Source: JAZLIL01 sp045617405 (GTDB taxonomy: Bacteria; Bacillota; Clostridia; Lachnospirales; Lachnospiraceae). From it: a stretch of 12,669 nt of DNA. Location: assembly GCA_045617405.1 (NCBI GenBank), contig JAZLIL010000002.1:1-12669 (forward strand), read 5' to 3'. The translations under genes were made by a program, and so were the position numbers. The first letter of the stretch is position 1; each line of letters begins with the position of its first letter. Below are positions 1-6,005 of the stretch, piece by piece. The notes under the pieces are model-generated. The model ran no database searches and was not told the origin of the DNA. It saw only the letters and a list, made by a program, of their open reading frames with translations.

Positions 1-1099
1 GGAAAATCTCGATACGCGACTTGACAAGCTCAGCTATGGCGCGAAGATCGTAAGGCTTTTTAATTACTTCTTCGATGTAGGGCTTTGCAAGTTCAAAGTA
101 CTTGTCAAAATCCATCATCTTGATGTACTCGCCGTTCATCCACTTGAGCTTGACTATATCAAAAACAGCGGGAGATTTGCTGATCTTTTTGTAGTCGAAT
201 TCCCTGATCAGCTCTTCGAGTGTGAAAATCTCGCGGTTGTCATCGGGGCTCCAGCCAAGAAGTGCAATGTAGTTGACAACAGCCTCGGTAACGAATCCCT
301 GCTCGAGGAGGTCTTCGAAAGAGGAGTGACCGCTTCTCTTTGAGAGCTTCTTGTGGTTCTCGTCAGTGATCAGAGGCAGATGGATGTAGACGGGTGACTC
401 CCAGCCGAATGCATCGTAGAGTCTCTGGTATTTGGGCGATGAAGAGATGTACTCGTTGCCGCGGACTACGTGGGTGATTCCCATCGTGTGATCGTCGATA
501 ACGTTTGCAAAGTTGTAGGTAGGGTAACCGTCTGACTTGATGAGAATCATGTCATCAAGCTCGTCGTTGTTTACCGTGACGTCACCGTAGAGCTCGTCAG
601 AGAAGGTGGTTGTTCCTTCGGTAGGGTTGTTCTGGCGAATGACATAGGGAACGCCGGCAGCGAGTTTTGCGTCAATCTCTTCTTTGGAGAGGTGGAGACA
701 GTGCTTGTCGTAGACCATGATTTCCTTGCCGTCAACAACGGTCTTCAGGGAATCGAGGCGCTCCTTGTCACAGAAGCAGTAGTAGGCCTCGCCCTTTTCG
801 ATGAGCTCTTTTGCGTACTTCAGGTAGACGCCCGTTGCCATTCTTTCACTTTGAACGTAGGGACCGAAGCCCTTGTCCTTGTCGGGACCTTCGTCGTGAA
901 TGAGTCCCGTCTTCTCGAGCGTTCTGTAGACAATCTCGATTGCGCCCTCAACGAAACGCTCCTGATCGGTGTCCTCAATCCTGAGCATGAAATCGCCGCC
1001 CTCATGCTTTGCAACCAGAAATTCGTACAGAGCGGTTCTCAGATTTCCAACATGCATTCTGCCTGTGGGGCTCGGAGCAAATCTTGTCTTTATTTTCAT
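1..1099 (-). CDS. gltX: Glutamate--tRNA ligase (GltX), 3' end cut by the window edge
   Basis: Charges tRNA-Glu with glutamate in the cytoplasm (class I aminoacyl-tRNA synthetase). Translating the minus strand from the ATG at 1099-1097 gives 366 uninterrupted residues up to the left edge. The Rossmann-fold signature is clear: FAPSPTGRMHVGN at residues 7-19 (HVGN is the HIGH-type motif). RIEDTDQERF follows soon after, and the KMSKS-type loop is KKLSKR at 250-255. The family is usually about 480-500 residues, so only the C-terminal anticodon-binding helical region is missing. The start is supported by an AGGACAGG ribosome site just upstream of the ATG. The neighbour on the right is a methyltransferase gene on the same strand, but a terminator lies between them, so gltX probably has its own promoter. 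Identity is confident. Whether it is discriminating or also charges tRNA-Gln cannot be told from this fragment. Confidence 0.96.
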   Translation of the reverse strand, partial: MKIKTRFAPSPTGRMHVGNLRTALYEFLVAKHEGGDFMLRIEDTDQERFVEGAIEIVYRTLEKTGLIHDEGPDKDKGFGPYVQSERMATGVYLKYAKELIEKGEAYYCFCDKERLDSLKTVVDGKEIMVYDKHCLHLSKEEIDAKLAAGVPYVIRQNNPTEGTTTFSDELYGDVTVNNDELDDMILIKSDGYPTYNFANVIDDHTMGITHVVRGNEYISSSPKYQRLYDAFGWESPVYIHLPLITDENHKKLSKRSGHSSFEDLLEQGFVTEAVVNYIALLGWSPDDNREIFTLEELIREFDYKKISKSPAVFDIVKLKWMNGEYIKMMDFDKYFELAKPYIEEVIKKPYDLRAIAELVKSRIEIF

Positions 1100-1122
1100 A
1101 AAAAAACCTGTCCTTTCACAAA

Positions 1123-1150
1123 AATATATGCCGGGAAATAGTCCGGACAA
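1123..1150 (-). promoter_or_regulatory. Candidate promoter of gltX
   Basis: On the minus strand there is TTGTCC (1150-1145), a 16-base spacer and TATATT (1128-1123), which matches the -35/-10 consensus in 4/6 and 5/6 positions. The predicted start of transcription is near 1117, leaving a leader of under 20 bases that just contains the ribosome site. The -35 element overlaps the end of the T-run of the upstream gene's terminator. Prediction from pattern only. Confidence 0.4.
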
Positions 1151-1187
1151 AAAGAAAAAACTCAGCGGGAGAAAATCTCCCACTGAG
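1149..1187 (-). terminator. Rho-independent terminator of the methyltransferase gene
   Basis: Minus-strand stem CTCAGTGGGAGA (1187-1176) pairs with TCTCCCGCTGAG (1172-1161), with one T/G wobble and a short loop. It is followed by a run of T residues interrupted by one C (1160-1149). It lies about 40 bases after the methyltransferase stop codon and separates that gene from gltX. Confidence 0.85.
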
Positions 1188-1228
1188 AATAATACACACT
1201 TTCCGTGTTCTTTTCAAGTACGCACTTC

Positions 1229-2035
1229 CTACTTAACAGGTCCGAAAAGTCCCTCTCTGTAAGCACCGATGTACTCGCAGCAATAATCGTCCATTCCGAG
1301 AAGAGCTTCTGTAGCGTAGATGAGACCGATCATGTCACGGTTGGTGGGATCGAGGATTGCACTGTCAAGTCCTGCGTTCATAGCAAGAACAGTGAAGCCG
1401 AGGTTAACCATCTTTCTTACGGGAAGATTGAAGGAGATGTTGCTGACAGCTGCTGTGATGTGGATTGTAGGATACTGATTTCTAATGGTTGAGATTGTGG
1501 TAACATTTGTCTCGATACCGTTCTCTGATGTGCAAAGCATCTCTACAAGGGGATCGATGTGGATACGAGAAGGATCGATGCCATACTCCTTAGCCTTAGC
1601 CATAATCTTATCGAAAACCTTAAGACGGTCAGCAGCATTCTTGGGAATACCTGTGTCATCGGAAACGAGGGCGATTACCTGCCATCCCTTCTCCTGAGCG
1701 AGAACGGGGAAAATCTTGTCAATCTTGTCGCCTTCACCTGATACTGAGTTGAAGAGACCGGGTCTCTTGCAGAACTTGTAAGCCTGAAGAAGAACGTCAG
1801 CGCTGGGGCTGTCAACAGCGATGGGAGTGTCGGTAACTTCCTGGATGCAGTCAATCATCCAGTGGAGAGTCTCAACTTCTTCTGCTTCGGGAACAGATGC
1901 GCAGCAGTCGATGAATGTTGCACCTGCGTTAGCCTGTGCAATTGCTCTCTGCTTGATGACATCAGCATCACGCTTTGCGATTGCCTCTGCAACTGCGGGA
2001 ATTGATCCGTTGATCTTTTCGCCAATAATAATCAT
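1229..2035 (-). CDS. Methyltetrahydrofolate:corrinoid methyltransferase-like protein (AcsE/MtvB family)
   Basis: A 268-residue pterin-binding TIM-barrel protein (DHPS-like superfamily) whose relatives move a methyl group between methyltetrahydrofolate and the cobalt of a corrinoid protein. It opens with IIIGEKING. It keeps the residues known in AcsE at nearly identical positions: D75 (AVDSPS), N96 (FNSVSGE), D161 (HIDPLV) and N199 (VSNISFN). The length fits AcsE (about 262). An in-frame ATG five codons upstream (2050) overlaps the GGAGG itself, so the ATG at 2035, eight bases after GGAGG, is the better start. It has its own promoter and terminator and looks monocistronic. No corrinoid protein, reactivase or acs/cdh gene lies beside it. 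The corrinoid partner and the direction of transfer are therefore unknown. Dihydropteroate synthase is less likely given the AcsE-type residue set. Confidence 0.87.
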   Translation of the reverse strand: MIIIGEKINGSIPAVAEAIAKRDADVIKQRAIAQANAGATFIDCCASVPEAEEVETLHWMIDCIQEVTDTPIAVDSPSADVLLQAYKFCKRPGLFNSVSGEGDKIDKIFPVLAQEKGWQVIALVSDDTGIPKNAADRLKVFDKIMAKAKEYGIDPSRIHIDPLVEMLCTSENGIETNVTTISTIRNQYPTIHITAAVSNISFNLPVRKMVNLGFTVLAMNAGLDSAILDPTNRDMIGLIYATEALLGMDDYCCEYIGAYREGLFGPVK

Positions 2036-2121
2036 TTCAAATTCCTCCATTGATGTGAATTACGGGTAATACTTGATAGTATAGGCATACGACCTGAACC
2101 CGCGGTCAGTAATACGTATAG

Positions 2122-2150
2122 ATTATACAATGCGGAACCGATAAAATCAA
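2122..2150 (-). promoter_or_regulatory. Promoter of the methyltransferase gene
   Basis: Minus strand TTGATT (2150-2145), exactly 17 bases of spacer, then a perfect TATAAT (2127-2122). Transcription would start near 2115, giving a leader of about 80 bases before the ATG at 2035. A second TATACT at 2083-2078 lacks a convincing -35. Confidence 0.7.
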
Positions 2151-2181
2151 CACAAAACGCGGAGTAAAATTTTCAGATATC

Positions 2182-2234
2182 CATATGAAAAGCGCCCCGA
2201 AAAGATTTCGAAAAAGAGAGCTGCTTTTCATATG
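2182..2234. repeat. 12-bp perfect inverted repeat with a 29-base loop
   Basis: CATATGAAAAGC at 2182-2193 is matched by its exact reverse complement GCTTTTCATATG at 2223-2234. No T-run follows on either strand, so it is not a classical terminator. It sits between the two divergent genes and could be a two-site operator or a structured leader element. The role is unknown. Confidence 0.6.
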
Positions 2235-2344
2235 CGCAATTAGGAAAGCGGCTCAGAAATGATCAAAATGAGTCGTTTTGTACATACTCAATTAATATAG
2301 ATGTGTTCTCATAGCAGCGGAGAGATGATCCGGCAGGAGGGAAT

Positions 2345-4243
2345 ATGCCGGAGAACAAAGAACAGCTTGAGGCAATAGACCACTTCAAGGGACCGATGCT
2401 CGTTGTGGCGGGGCCGGGAAGCGGCAAGACGACAGTTATTACGAAAAGAATCGCAAATCTGGTCATGAGGTACAATGTCAGGCCGGAGAATATTCTCGTT
2501 GTCACCTTCACGCGCGCAGCTGCGAAGGAAATGAAGGAGAGATATGAAAAACTTGCGGCAGGTTACCCGGCAAAACCGGACACCTTGTCGGAAAGCATCA
2601 CAAAGGACCGGCAGGAAACGGCTGGAACGGTTGCGTTTGGAACATTTCATTCCGTATTCTACAGGATGCTTTGTGTTTCAAAGGGATACGGAAGGAACTG
2701 TATTCTTGATGAGAACGAAAAGCGTGCGCTTCTTCTGGAGATTGTCTGCAGGCAGGAAAAGAGAAGCGAAGGTCTTGGTGAATTCATAAAGCGCCTCATG
2801 GGCGAAATCTCGGCAGCAAAGAACCGCCGCATGGGCATTGAACAATACAGGCCCGAATGCTGCACCGGGGAGTACTTCATCAGAGTCTTTAGCGAGTACC
2901 AAAGAAGGCTTTCGGAGAACGGACTTCTTGATTTTGACGACATTCTGCAAAAGTGTCTTGAAATGCTTGAGAAAGACAGTGAGATTCTTGGCTATTGGCA
3001 AAAACGCTTCCGCTACATTCTTATCGATGAATTCCAGGACATCAACCCCGTTCAGTACGAGGTTGTGAAGCTTCTTTCGGGAGCGGAAAAGAATGTGTTC
3101 GCGGTCGGTGACGAGGATCAGAGCATCTACGGCTTCAGAGGATCGCGCCCGGGGCTTCTCTTCACATTTCTTGAGGACTTTAAGAACGCAAAAAAGGTCA
3201 CACTCAGAATCAACTACAGGTCGTCGCCCCGGATAGTTCTGGCGGCGGACCGCCTCATCGTAAACAATCAGAAACGCTTCAAAAAGGAACCGGAATCCGC
3301 TTCATCTGAGAACGGAACAATAAAGCTTCTTTCGTGCGATGATTCGTCTTCGGAAAGGGAAACGGTACTGCGGATGATAAAGGACCGCCTGAGGGCGGGA
3401 GTGTCACCCTCAGAAATTGCTGTTCTTGCAAGGACAAACGTTAAATGCTCAGGCTTTGCGATTACGCTCGGAAAGGCCGATATTCCGTTTGTAACCTCTG
3501 AGAAGCTGACGGATATTTACGGGCATTTTTCCATCAGGGATGTCTGCGCCTACCTGAGACTTGCGGTCGGGCCGCTTCGCCGGAGCGATTTCCTTGAGTG
3601 CATGAATAAGCCGGCGCGCTACATCGAAAGGCGTGCCCTCGCACAAGAAACAGTTTCCTTCGAGAGTCTCAGAAGGTTCTACGCCGGGCGACATGCGGTT
3701 CTCGCGCGGCTTGCCGCATTTGAACGTGACCTCTCTTTCATAAGAAGAGCTGCGCCAAAGGTCGCCGTTCGCTATGTACGAAAGGTCGTGGGATATGATG
3801 CGTATCTGAGGAAGCTTTCTAATGAGCAGGGCTTTGACGTCGATGAAGTTTTCACCATTCTTGACGAGTTTGAAGATTCACTTACGCATATTAAGACCTT
3901 CGCAGAGCTTTTCGATGAGATCAGGGCAGCAAAGGCAATCGGAAAGAGATTGCAGTCGGCAGACGGTGTCAGGATTATGACCTTTCACGGCGCAAAAGGG
4001 CTTGAGTTCAATACCGTTTTTATCGTCAGTGCCAATGAGGGCTGCACGCCCTACAGAAAGGCATCGACACCCGATGAGCTTGAAGAGGAGAGGAGGATGT
4101 TCTATGTTGCGGTGACGAGAGCAAAGAGGGAGCTTTTCATATCCTACACAAAGAGACTTCAGGACAGACGCGCATTCATTTCGAGATTTGCGGCAGAGAC
4201 GGGGGTGAGGGCAGAAGAGGATGGTGAGAGGGCGTGGTTTTGA
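2345..4243 (+). CDS. UvrD/PcrA-type superfamily 1A DNA helicase, short form
   Basis: ATP-driven 3'-5' DNA unwinding enzyme of the UvrD/Rep/PcrA family, expected to act in repair or clearing of DNA. All SF1A motifs are visible in order: the Q-motif region around Q7, Walker A GPGSGKT at 23-29, TFTRAAAKEM (Ia), GTFHS (Ib), DEFQD at 228-232 (II), VGDEDQSIYGFRG (III), NYRS (IV), TFHGAKGLEF at 546-555 (V) and VAVTRAKRE at 588-596 (VI). At 632 residues it is shorter than typical PcrA (about 720-740) and stops soon after motif VI. It therefore lacks the long C-terminal tail that in PcrA carries the RNA-polymerase-binding Tudor-like domain. The last 17 residues are encoded by the first unit of a 56-bp tandem repeat. 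The start is supported by AGGAGGG close upstream. No nuclease domain is present, so it is not AddA/RecB. Which SF1A member it is remains open. Confidence 0.92.
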   Translation: MPENKEQLEAIDHFKGPMLVVAGPGSGKTTVITKRIANLVMRYNVRPENILVVTFTRAAAKEMKERYEKLAAGYPAKPDTLSESITKDRQETAGTVAFGTFHSVFYRMLCVSKGYGRNCILDENEKRALLLEIVCRQEKRSEGLGEFIKRLMGEISAAKNRRMGIEQYRPECCTGEYFIRVFSEYQRRLSENGLLDFDDILQKCLEMLEKDSEILGYWQKRFRYILIDEFQDINPVQYEVVKLLSGAEKNVFAVGDEDQSIYGFRGSRPGLLFTFLEDFKNAKKVTLRINYRSSPRIVLAADRLIVNNQKRFKKEPESASSENGTIKLLSCDDSSSERETVLRMIKDRLRAGVSPSEIAVLARTNVKCSGFAITLGKADIPFVTSEKLTDIYGHFSIRDVCAYLRLAVGPLRRSDFLECMNKPARYIERRALAQETVSFESLRRFYAGRHAVLARLAAFERDLSFIRRAAPKVAVRYVRKVVGYDAYLRKLSNEQGFDVDEVFTILDEFEDSLTHIKTFAELFDEIRAAKAIGKRLQSADGVRIMTFHGAKGLEFNTVFIVSANEGCTPYRKASTPDELEEERRMFYVAVTRAKRELFISYTKRLQDRRAFISRFAAETGVRAEEDGERAWF

Positions 4244-4357
4244 CGGCGGCAGAGACAGGGGTGAGGGCAGAAGAGGATGGCAAGAAGGCGTGGCTTTGAC
4301 GGCAGCAGAGACGGGGGTGAAGGCAGAAGAGGATGGTGAGAAGGCACCGTTTTGTCT
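4190..4357 (+). repeat. Three-copy 56-bp tandem repeat covering the helicase 3' end
   Basis: Units begin at 4191, 4247 and 4303 (period exactly 56) and differ at only a few positions; the third diverges at its end. The first unit encodes the helicase C-terminus and its stop (TTTTGA). Because 56 is not a multiple of 3, later units are out of frame with the gene. Read in its own frame, however, unit 2 gives almost the same tail (AAETGVRAEEDGKKAWL, stop) and unit 3 gives AAETGVKAEEDGEKAP and runs on to a later stop. This is the pattern expected from tandem duplication of the gene's own 3' end. Confidence 0.9.
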
Positions 4358-4383
4358 TCAGGCGGTACGTGTCTGAAGACAAA
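4351..4383. repeat. 11-bp perfect stem-loop after the helicase repeats
   Basis: TTTGTCTTCAG (4351-4361) pairs perfectly with CTGAAGACAAA (4373-4383) across an 11-base loop. No T-run follows on either strand, so termination is uncertain. It begins at the end of the third 56-bp unit. Confidence 0.7.
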
Positions 4384-4389
4384 TGAAAT

Positions 4390-4425
4390 ATGTCCGTATC
4401 GCGCGGACATTTGTCCGGTATTTTC
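4390..4425 (+). terminator. Possible weak terminator of the helicase gene
   Basis: ATGTCCG (4390-4396) can pair with CGGACAT (4404-4410). Alternatively, CGGACA (4404-4409) can pair with TGTCCG (4412-4417). The second option is followed by GTATTTTCTC, a weak U-rich tract. The two pairings exclude each other. A further small inverted repeat, AGCCTG/CAGGCT (4435-4440/4454-4459), precedes the next promoter. Confidence 0.4.
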
Positions 4426-4461
4426 TCTTCTTTCAGCCTGCCATGCGGAAAAACAGGCTAG

Positions 4462-4489
4462 TTGACAAGCCGGTGTTATTGGATATAAT
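4462..4489 (+). promoter_or_regulatory. Promoter of the binding-protein gene
   Basis: Perfect TTGACA (4462-4467), a 16-base spacer and perfect TATAAT (4484-4489). The predicted start of transcription is near 4496, about 40 bases before the ATG at 4537. This is the strongest promoter match in the window, in keeping with high expression of a binding protein. Confidence 0.88.
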
Positions 4490-4494
4490 AGAAA

Positions 4495-4508
4495 TGCTCA
4501 CTTGAGCA
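4495..4508. promoter_or_regulatory. Palindrome at the transcription start, candidate operator
   Basis: TGCTCA-CT-TGAGCA is a perfect 6+6 palindrome placed right at the predicted start of transcription of the binding-protein gene. That is a common repressor position. No cognate regulator is encoded in the window. Confidence 0.4.
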
Positions 4509-4536
4509 AATCGGTTATTTAGAAGGGACGTTAATT

Positions 4537-5829
4537 ATGAAAAAGTTTTTGGCAGTAGTAATGGCAGCAGTAATGCTCTGCCTCTGTCTGACAGCATGTG
4601 GTCAGAGCAGCGCACCCGCAGCAGAAAAGAAGGAAGAGGCTGCTTCATCGGTAGCTTATGTTATCGCTGAAAAGGGTGACACCTATTCACTTGGTCTTGC
4701 AAACAACTTCGCAACAGCTTTTGAGGCGAACGGCGGCAAGGTTGTTATGGAGACTTTCCCCACCAACACAACAAACTTCTCAGATTATCTTCAGAAGGCA
4801 ATGGATGAGAAGGCAGCAGTTATCTTTGCTCCCAACTCAACAACAGTAGCAGCCAACCTTCTTAAGAATGCAGACGATCTTGGTATTGAGTGCCCGATTC
4901 TTGCAGGAGATACATGGGAGTCATCAGTTATCCTCGATGCTGTAAAGGGAACAGATCTTGAGGTTTACTGCTCAACATTCTTTGATGAGTCCGACTCTTC
5001 ATCAACAGCAGCAAAGGATTTTGTTACAGGCTTCAAGGCATGGCTCAATGCAAACAGTGAGTACTATGACATGAACGGCGGTAATGACATCGTTGCAGCA
5101 GTTTCCGCACTCAGCTTTGATTCCTACAACATTGCAATGGAAGCTATCCGTAAGACAGCTGAAGCTAAGGGCGAGGCTATGACATCTGTTGACATCGCAA
5201 CCACACTCTGGACACTCACCTATGAGAACGCCGTAACAGGTGAGGTTCAGTTCGATAAGAACGGCGATGCAATCAAGGACAGTGCATACATCAAGAAGGC
5301 AGGAGACGGCGCATTCGAGTTCGTTAAGGTTCAGACTTCAGTTAACAACGAAGCACAGGGAACTCCTTTCGATTACGGCACAGCTAAGGGCGTAGCTCTT
5401 GACACAGCTTCAAAGACCATCACAATCGGTATCTATGAGCCTACATCAGGAAACAACGCAGCAGGCGGCAAGCAGGAAGTTCTTGGTATCTACTACGCTA
5501 ATTCGCTTGATAACAAGGTTACAATCGGCGGAAACGAGTACAAGGTTGAGGTTTACTTAAGCGATAACGGTTCACTTGAGGAGAACGCTGTTACAGCAGC
5601 TTCCAACATTGTAAGCAAGAATGCACTTGTATCACTCGGCTCCTACGGCTCAGGTGTTTCGATTGCAGCAGCTTCTACATTTGAAGCAGCAGGTATCCCC
5701 GCAATCGGATGCTCATGTACAAATGCATCGGTTACAGAAGGAAACTACTTCTACTTCCGTACATGCATCCTTGATCCTTTCCAGGGTTCTGTAATGGCTT
5801 CGTTTGCTCAGGAGATTATCAAGAAGTAA
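4537..5829 (+). CDS. Branched-chain amino acid ABC transporter binding lipoprotein with circularly permuted halves (LivJ-like)
   Basis: Extracytoplasmic binding component of the adjacent importer (type I periplasmic-binding fold, Peripla_BP_6/LivJ family). Residues 1-20 are a signal peptide with lipobox LTAC (C21 lipidated), then a low-complexity Ala/Glu/Lys linker. Family order is normally N-segment (ITIGIYEP...GSYGSG...YFRTC...DPFQG) then C-segment (AYVL...GDDYS.G...AGDTWE...FVKTQ). Here the order is reversed. Residues 39-266 are the C-segment (AYVIAEKGDTYSLG to FEFVKVQ), 267-292 form a new linker, and 293-430 are the N-segment (KTITIGIYEPTSG, GSYGSG at 368-373, FRT around R408, DPFQGSVMASFAQ). 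The protein stops right where the family would continue into AYVL. The single intact frame, ribosome site (GAAGGGA), promoter and terminator argue against an assembly error. The 430-residue length is fairly normal, so little seems lost. Ligand is inferred from the livHMGF neighbours. Confidence 0.9.
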   Translation: MKKFLAVVMAAVMLCLCLTACGQSSAPAAEKKEEAASSVAYVIAEKGDTYSLGLANNFATAFEANGGKVVMETFPTNTTNFSDYLQKAMDEKAAVIFAPNSTTVAANLLKNADDLGIECPILAGDTWESSVILDAVKGTDLEVYCSTFFDESDSSSTAAKDFVTGFKAWLNANSEYYDMNGGNDIVAAVSALSFDSYNIAMEAIRKTAEAKGEAMTSVDIATTLWTLTYENAVTGEVQFDKNGDAIKDSAYIKKAGDGAFEFVKVQTSVNNEAQGTPFDYGTAKGVALDTASKTITIGIYEPTSGNNAAGGKQEVLGIYYANSLDNKVTIGGNEYKVEVYLSDNGSLEENAVTAASNIVSKNALVSLGSYGSGVSIAAASTFEAAGIPAIGCSCTNASVTEGNYFYFRTCILDPFQGSVMASFAQEIIKK

Positions 5830-5856
5830 CTTTTTCCGATAATATTTTTGAAAGTG

Positions 5857-5889
5857 AAGGTACGGTGGTGCGTGCCGCCGTACCTTTTT
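5857..5889 (+). terminator. Rho-independent terminator after the binding-protein gene
   Basis: AAGGTACGGTGG (5857-5868), loop TGCGTG, CCGCCGTACCTT (5875-5886) with one T/G wobble, ending in TTTTT (5885-5889). It lies 27 bases after the stop codon. It probably reduces transcription into livH so that binding protein exceeds permease. Confidence 0.88.
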
Positions 5890-5897
5890 AATGATTG

Positions 5898-5925
5898 ATT
5901 TGTCTTTCCGGGAAAGACAAATTTT
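5898..5925 (+). terminator. Second stem-loop with T-run between binding protein and livH
   Basis: ATTTGTCTTTCC (5898-5909) is followed after one base by its exact reverse complement (5911-5922) and then TTT. In practice the loop would open to about five bases. It begins nine bases after the preceding terminator and may be a backup terminator or a transcript-end stabiliser. No clear promoter was found between it and livH (5926-6005). That stretch holds small inverted repeats CACATT/AATGTG (5945-5965) and TGTTC/GAACA (5979-5990), the latter close to the livH ribosome site. Confidence 0.6.
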
Positions 5926-6005
5926 CGCCATTTAAAGAAAAGTGCACATTACACGGACAAATGTGAAAATGACTTGTTTGTTCGTGAACAGAAAAGAGGA
6001 AACCT

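Larger units (their letters stand above)
2036..2344. other. Divergent intergenic region between the methyltransferase and helicase genes
   Basis: Holds the minus-strand promoter at 2122-2150 and a 12-bp inverted repeat at 2182-2234. On the helicase side there is a strong ribosome site (AGGAGGG at about 2335-2341). No convincing plus-strand promoter was found; TATAGA at 2296-2301 is a weak -10 candidate with a poor -35. No short gene or RNA gene is recognisable. Confidence 0.6.

Noticed and set aside
692..1141. Plus-strand open frame of 149 codons
   Set aside because: It lies opposite gltX, whose minus-strand translation is unmistakable; there is no ribosome site and no recognisable protein.
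2345..4243. AddA/RecB or Lhr-type helicase
   Set aside because: No C-terminal nuclease domain is present; motif order and sequence are plain UvrD/PcrA SF1A.
4159..4410. Minus-strand open frames with Leu/Pro/Ser repeats opposite the helicase tail
   Set aside because: They are translations of the 56-bp repeat on the wrong strand, with no ribosome site.
4190..4460. Insertion sequence or attachment site between helicase and liv genes
   Set aside because: No transposase, no terminal inverted repeats with target duplication, and no integrase were found; only local tandem and inverted repeats.
4537..5829. Binding-protein order explained by two adjacent partial genes or a frameshifted duplicate
   Set aside because: The frame is single and uninterrupted from signal peptide to stop, each half occurs once, and no third segment follows the stop in any frame.
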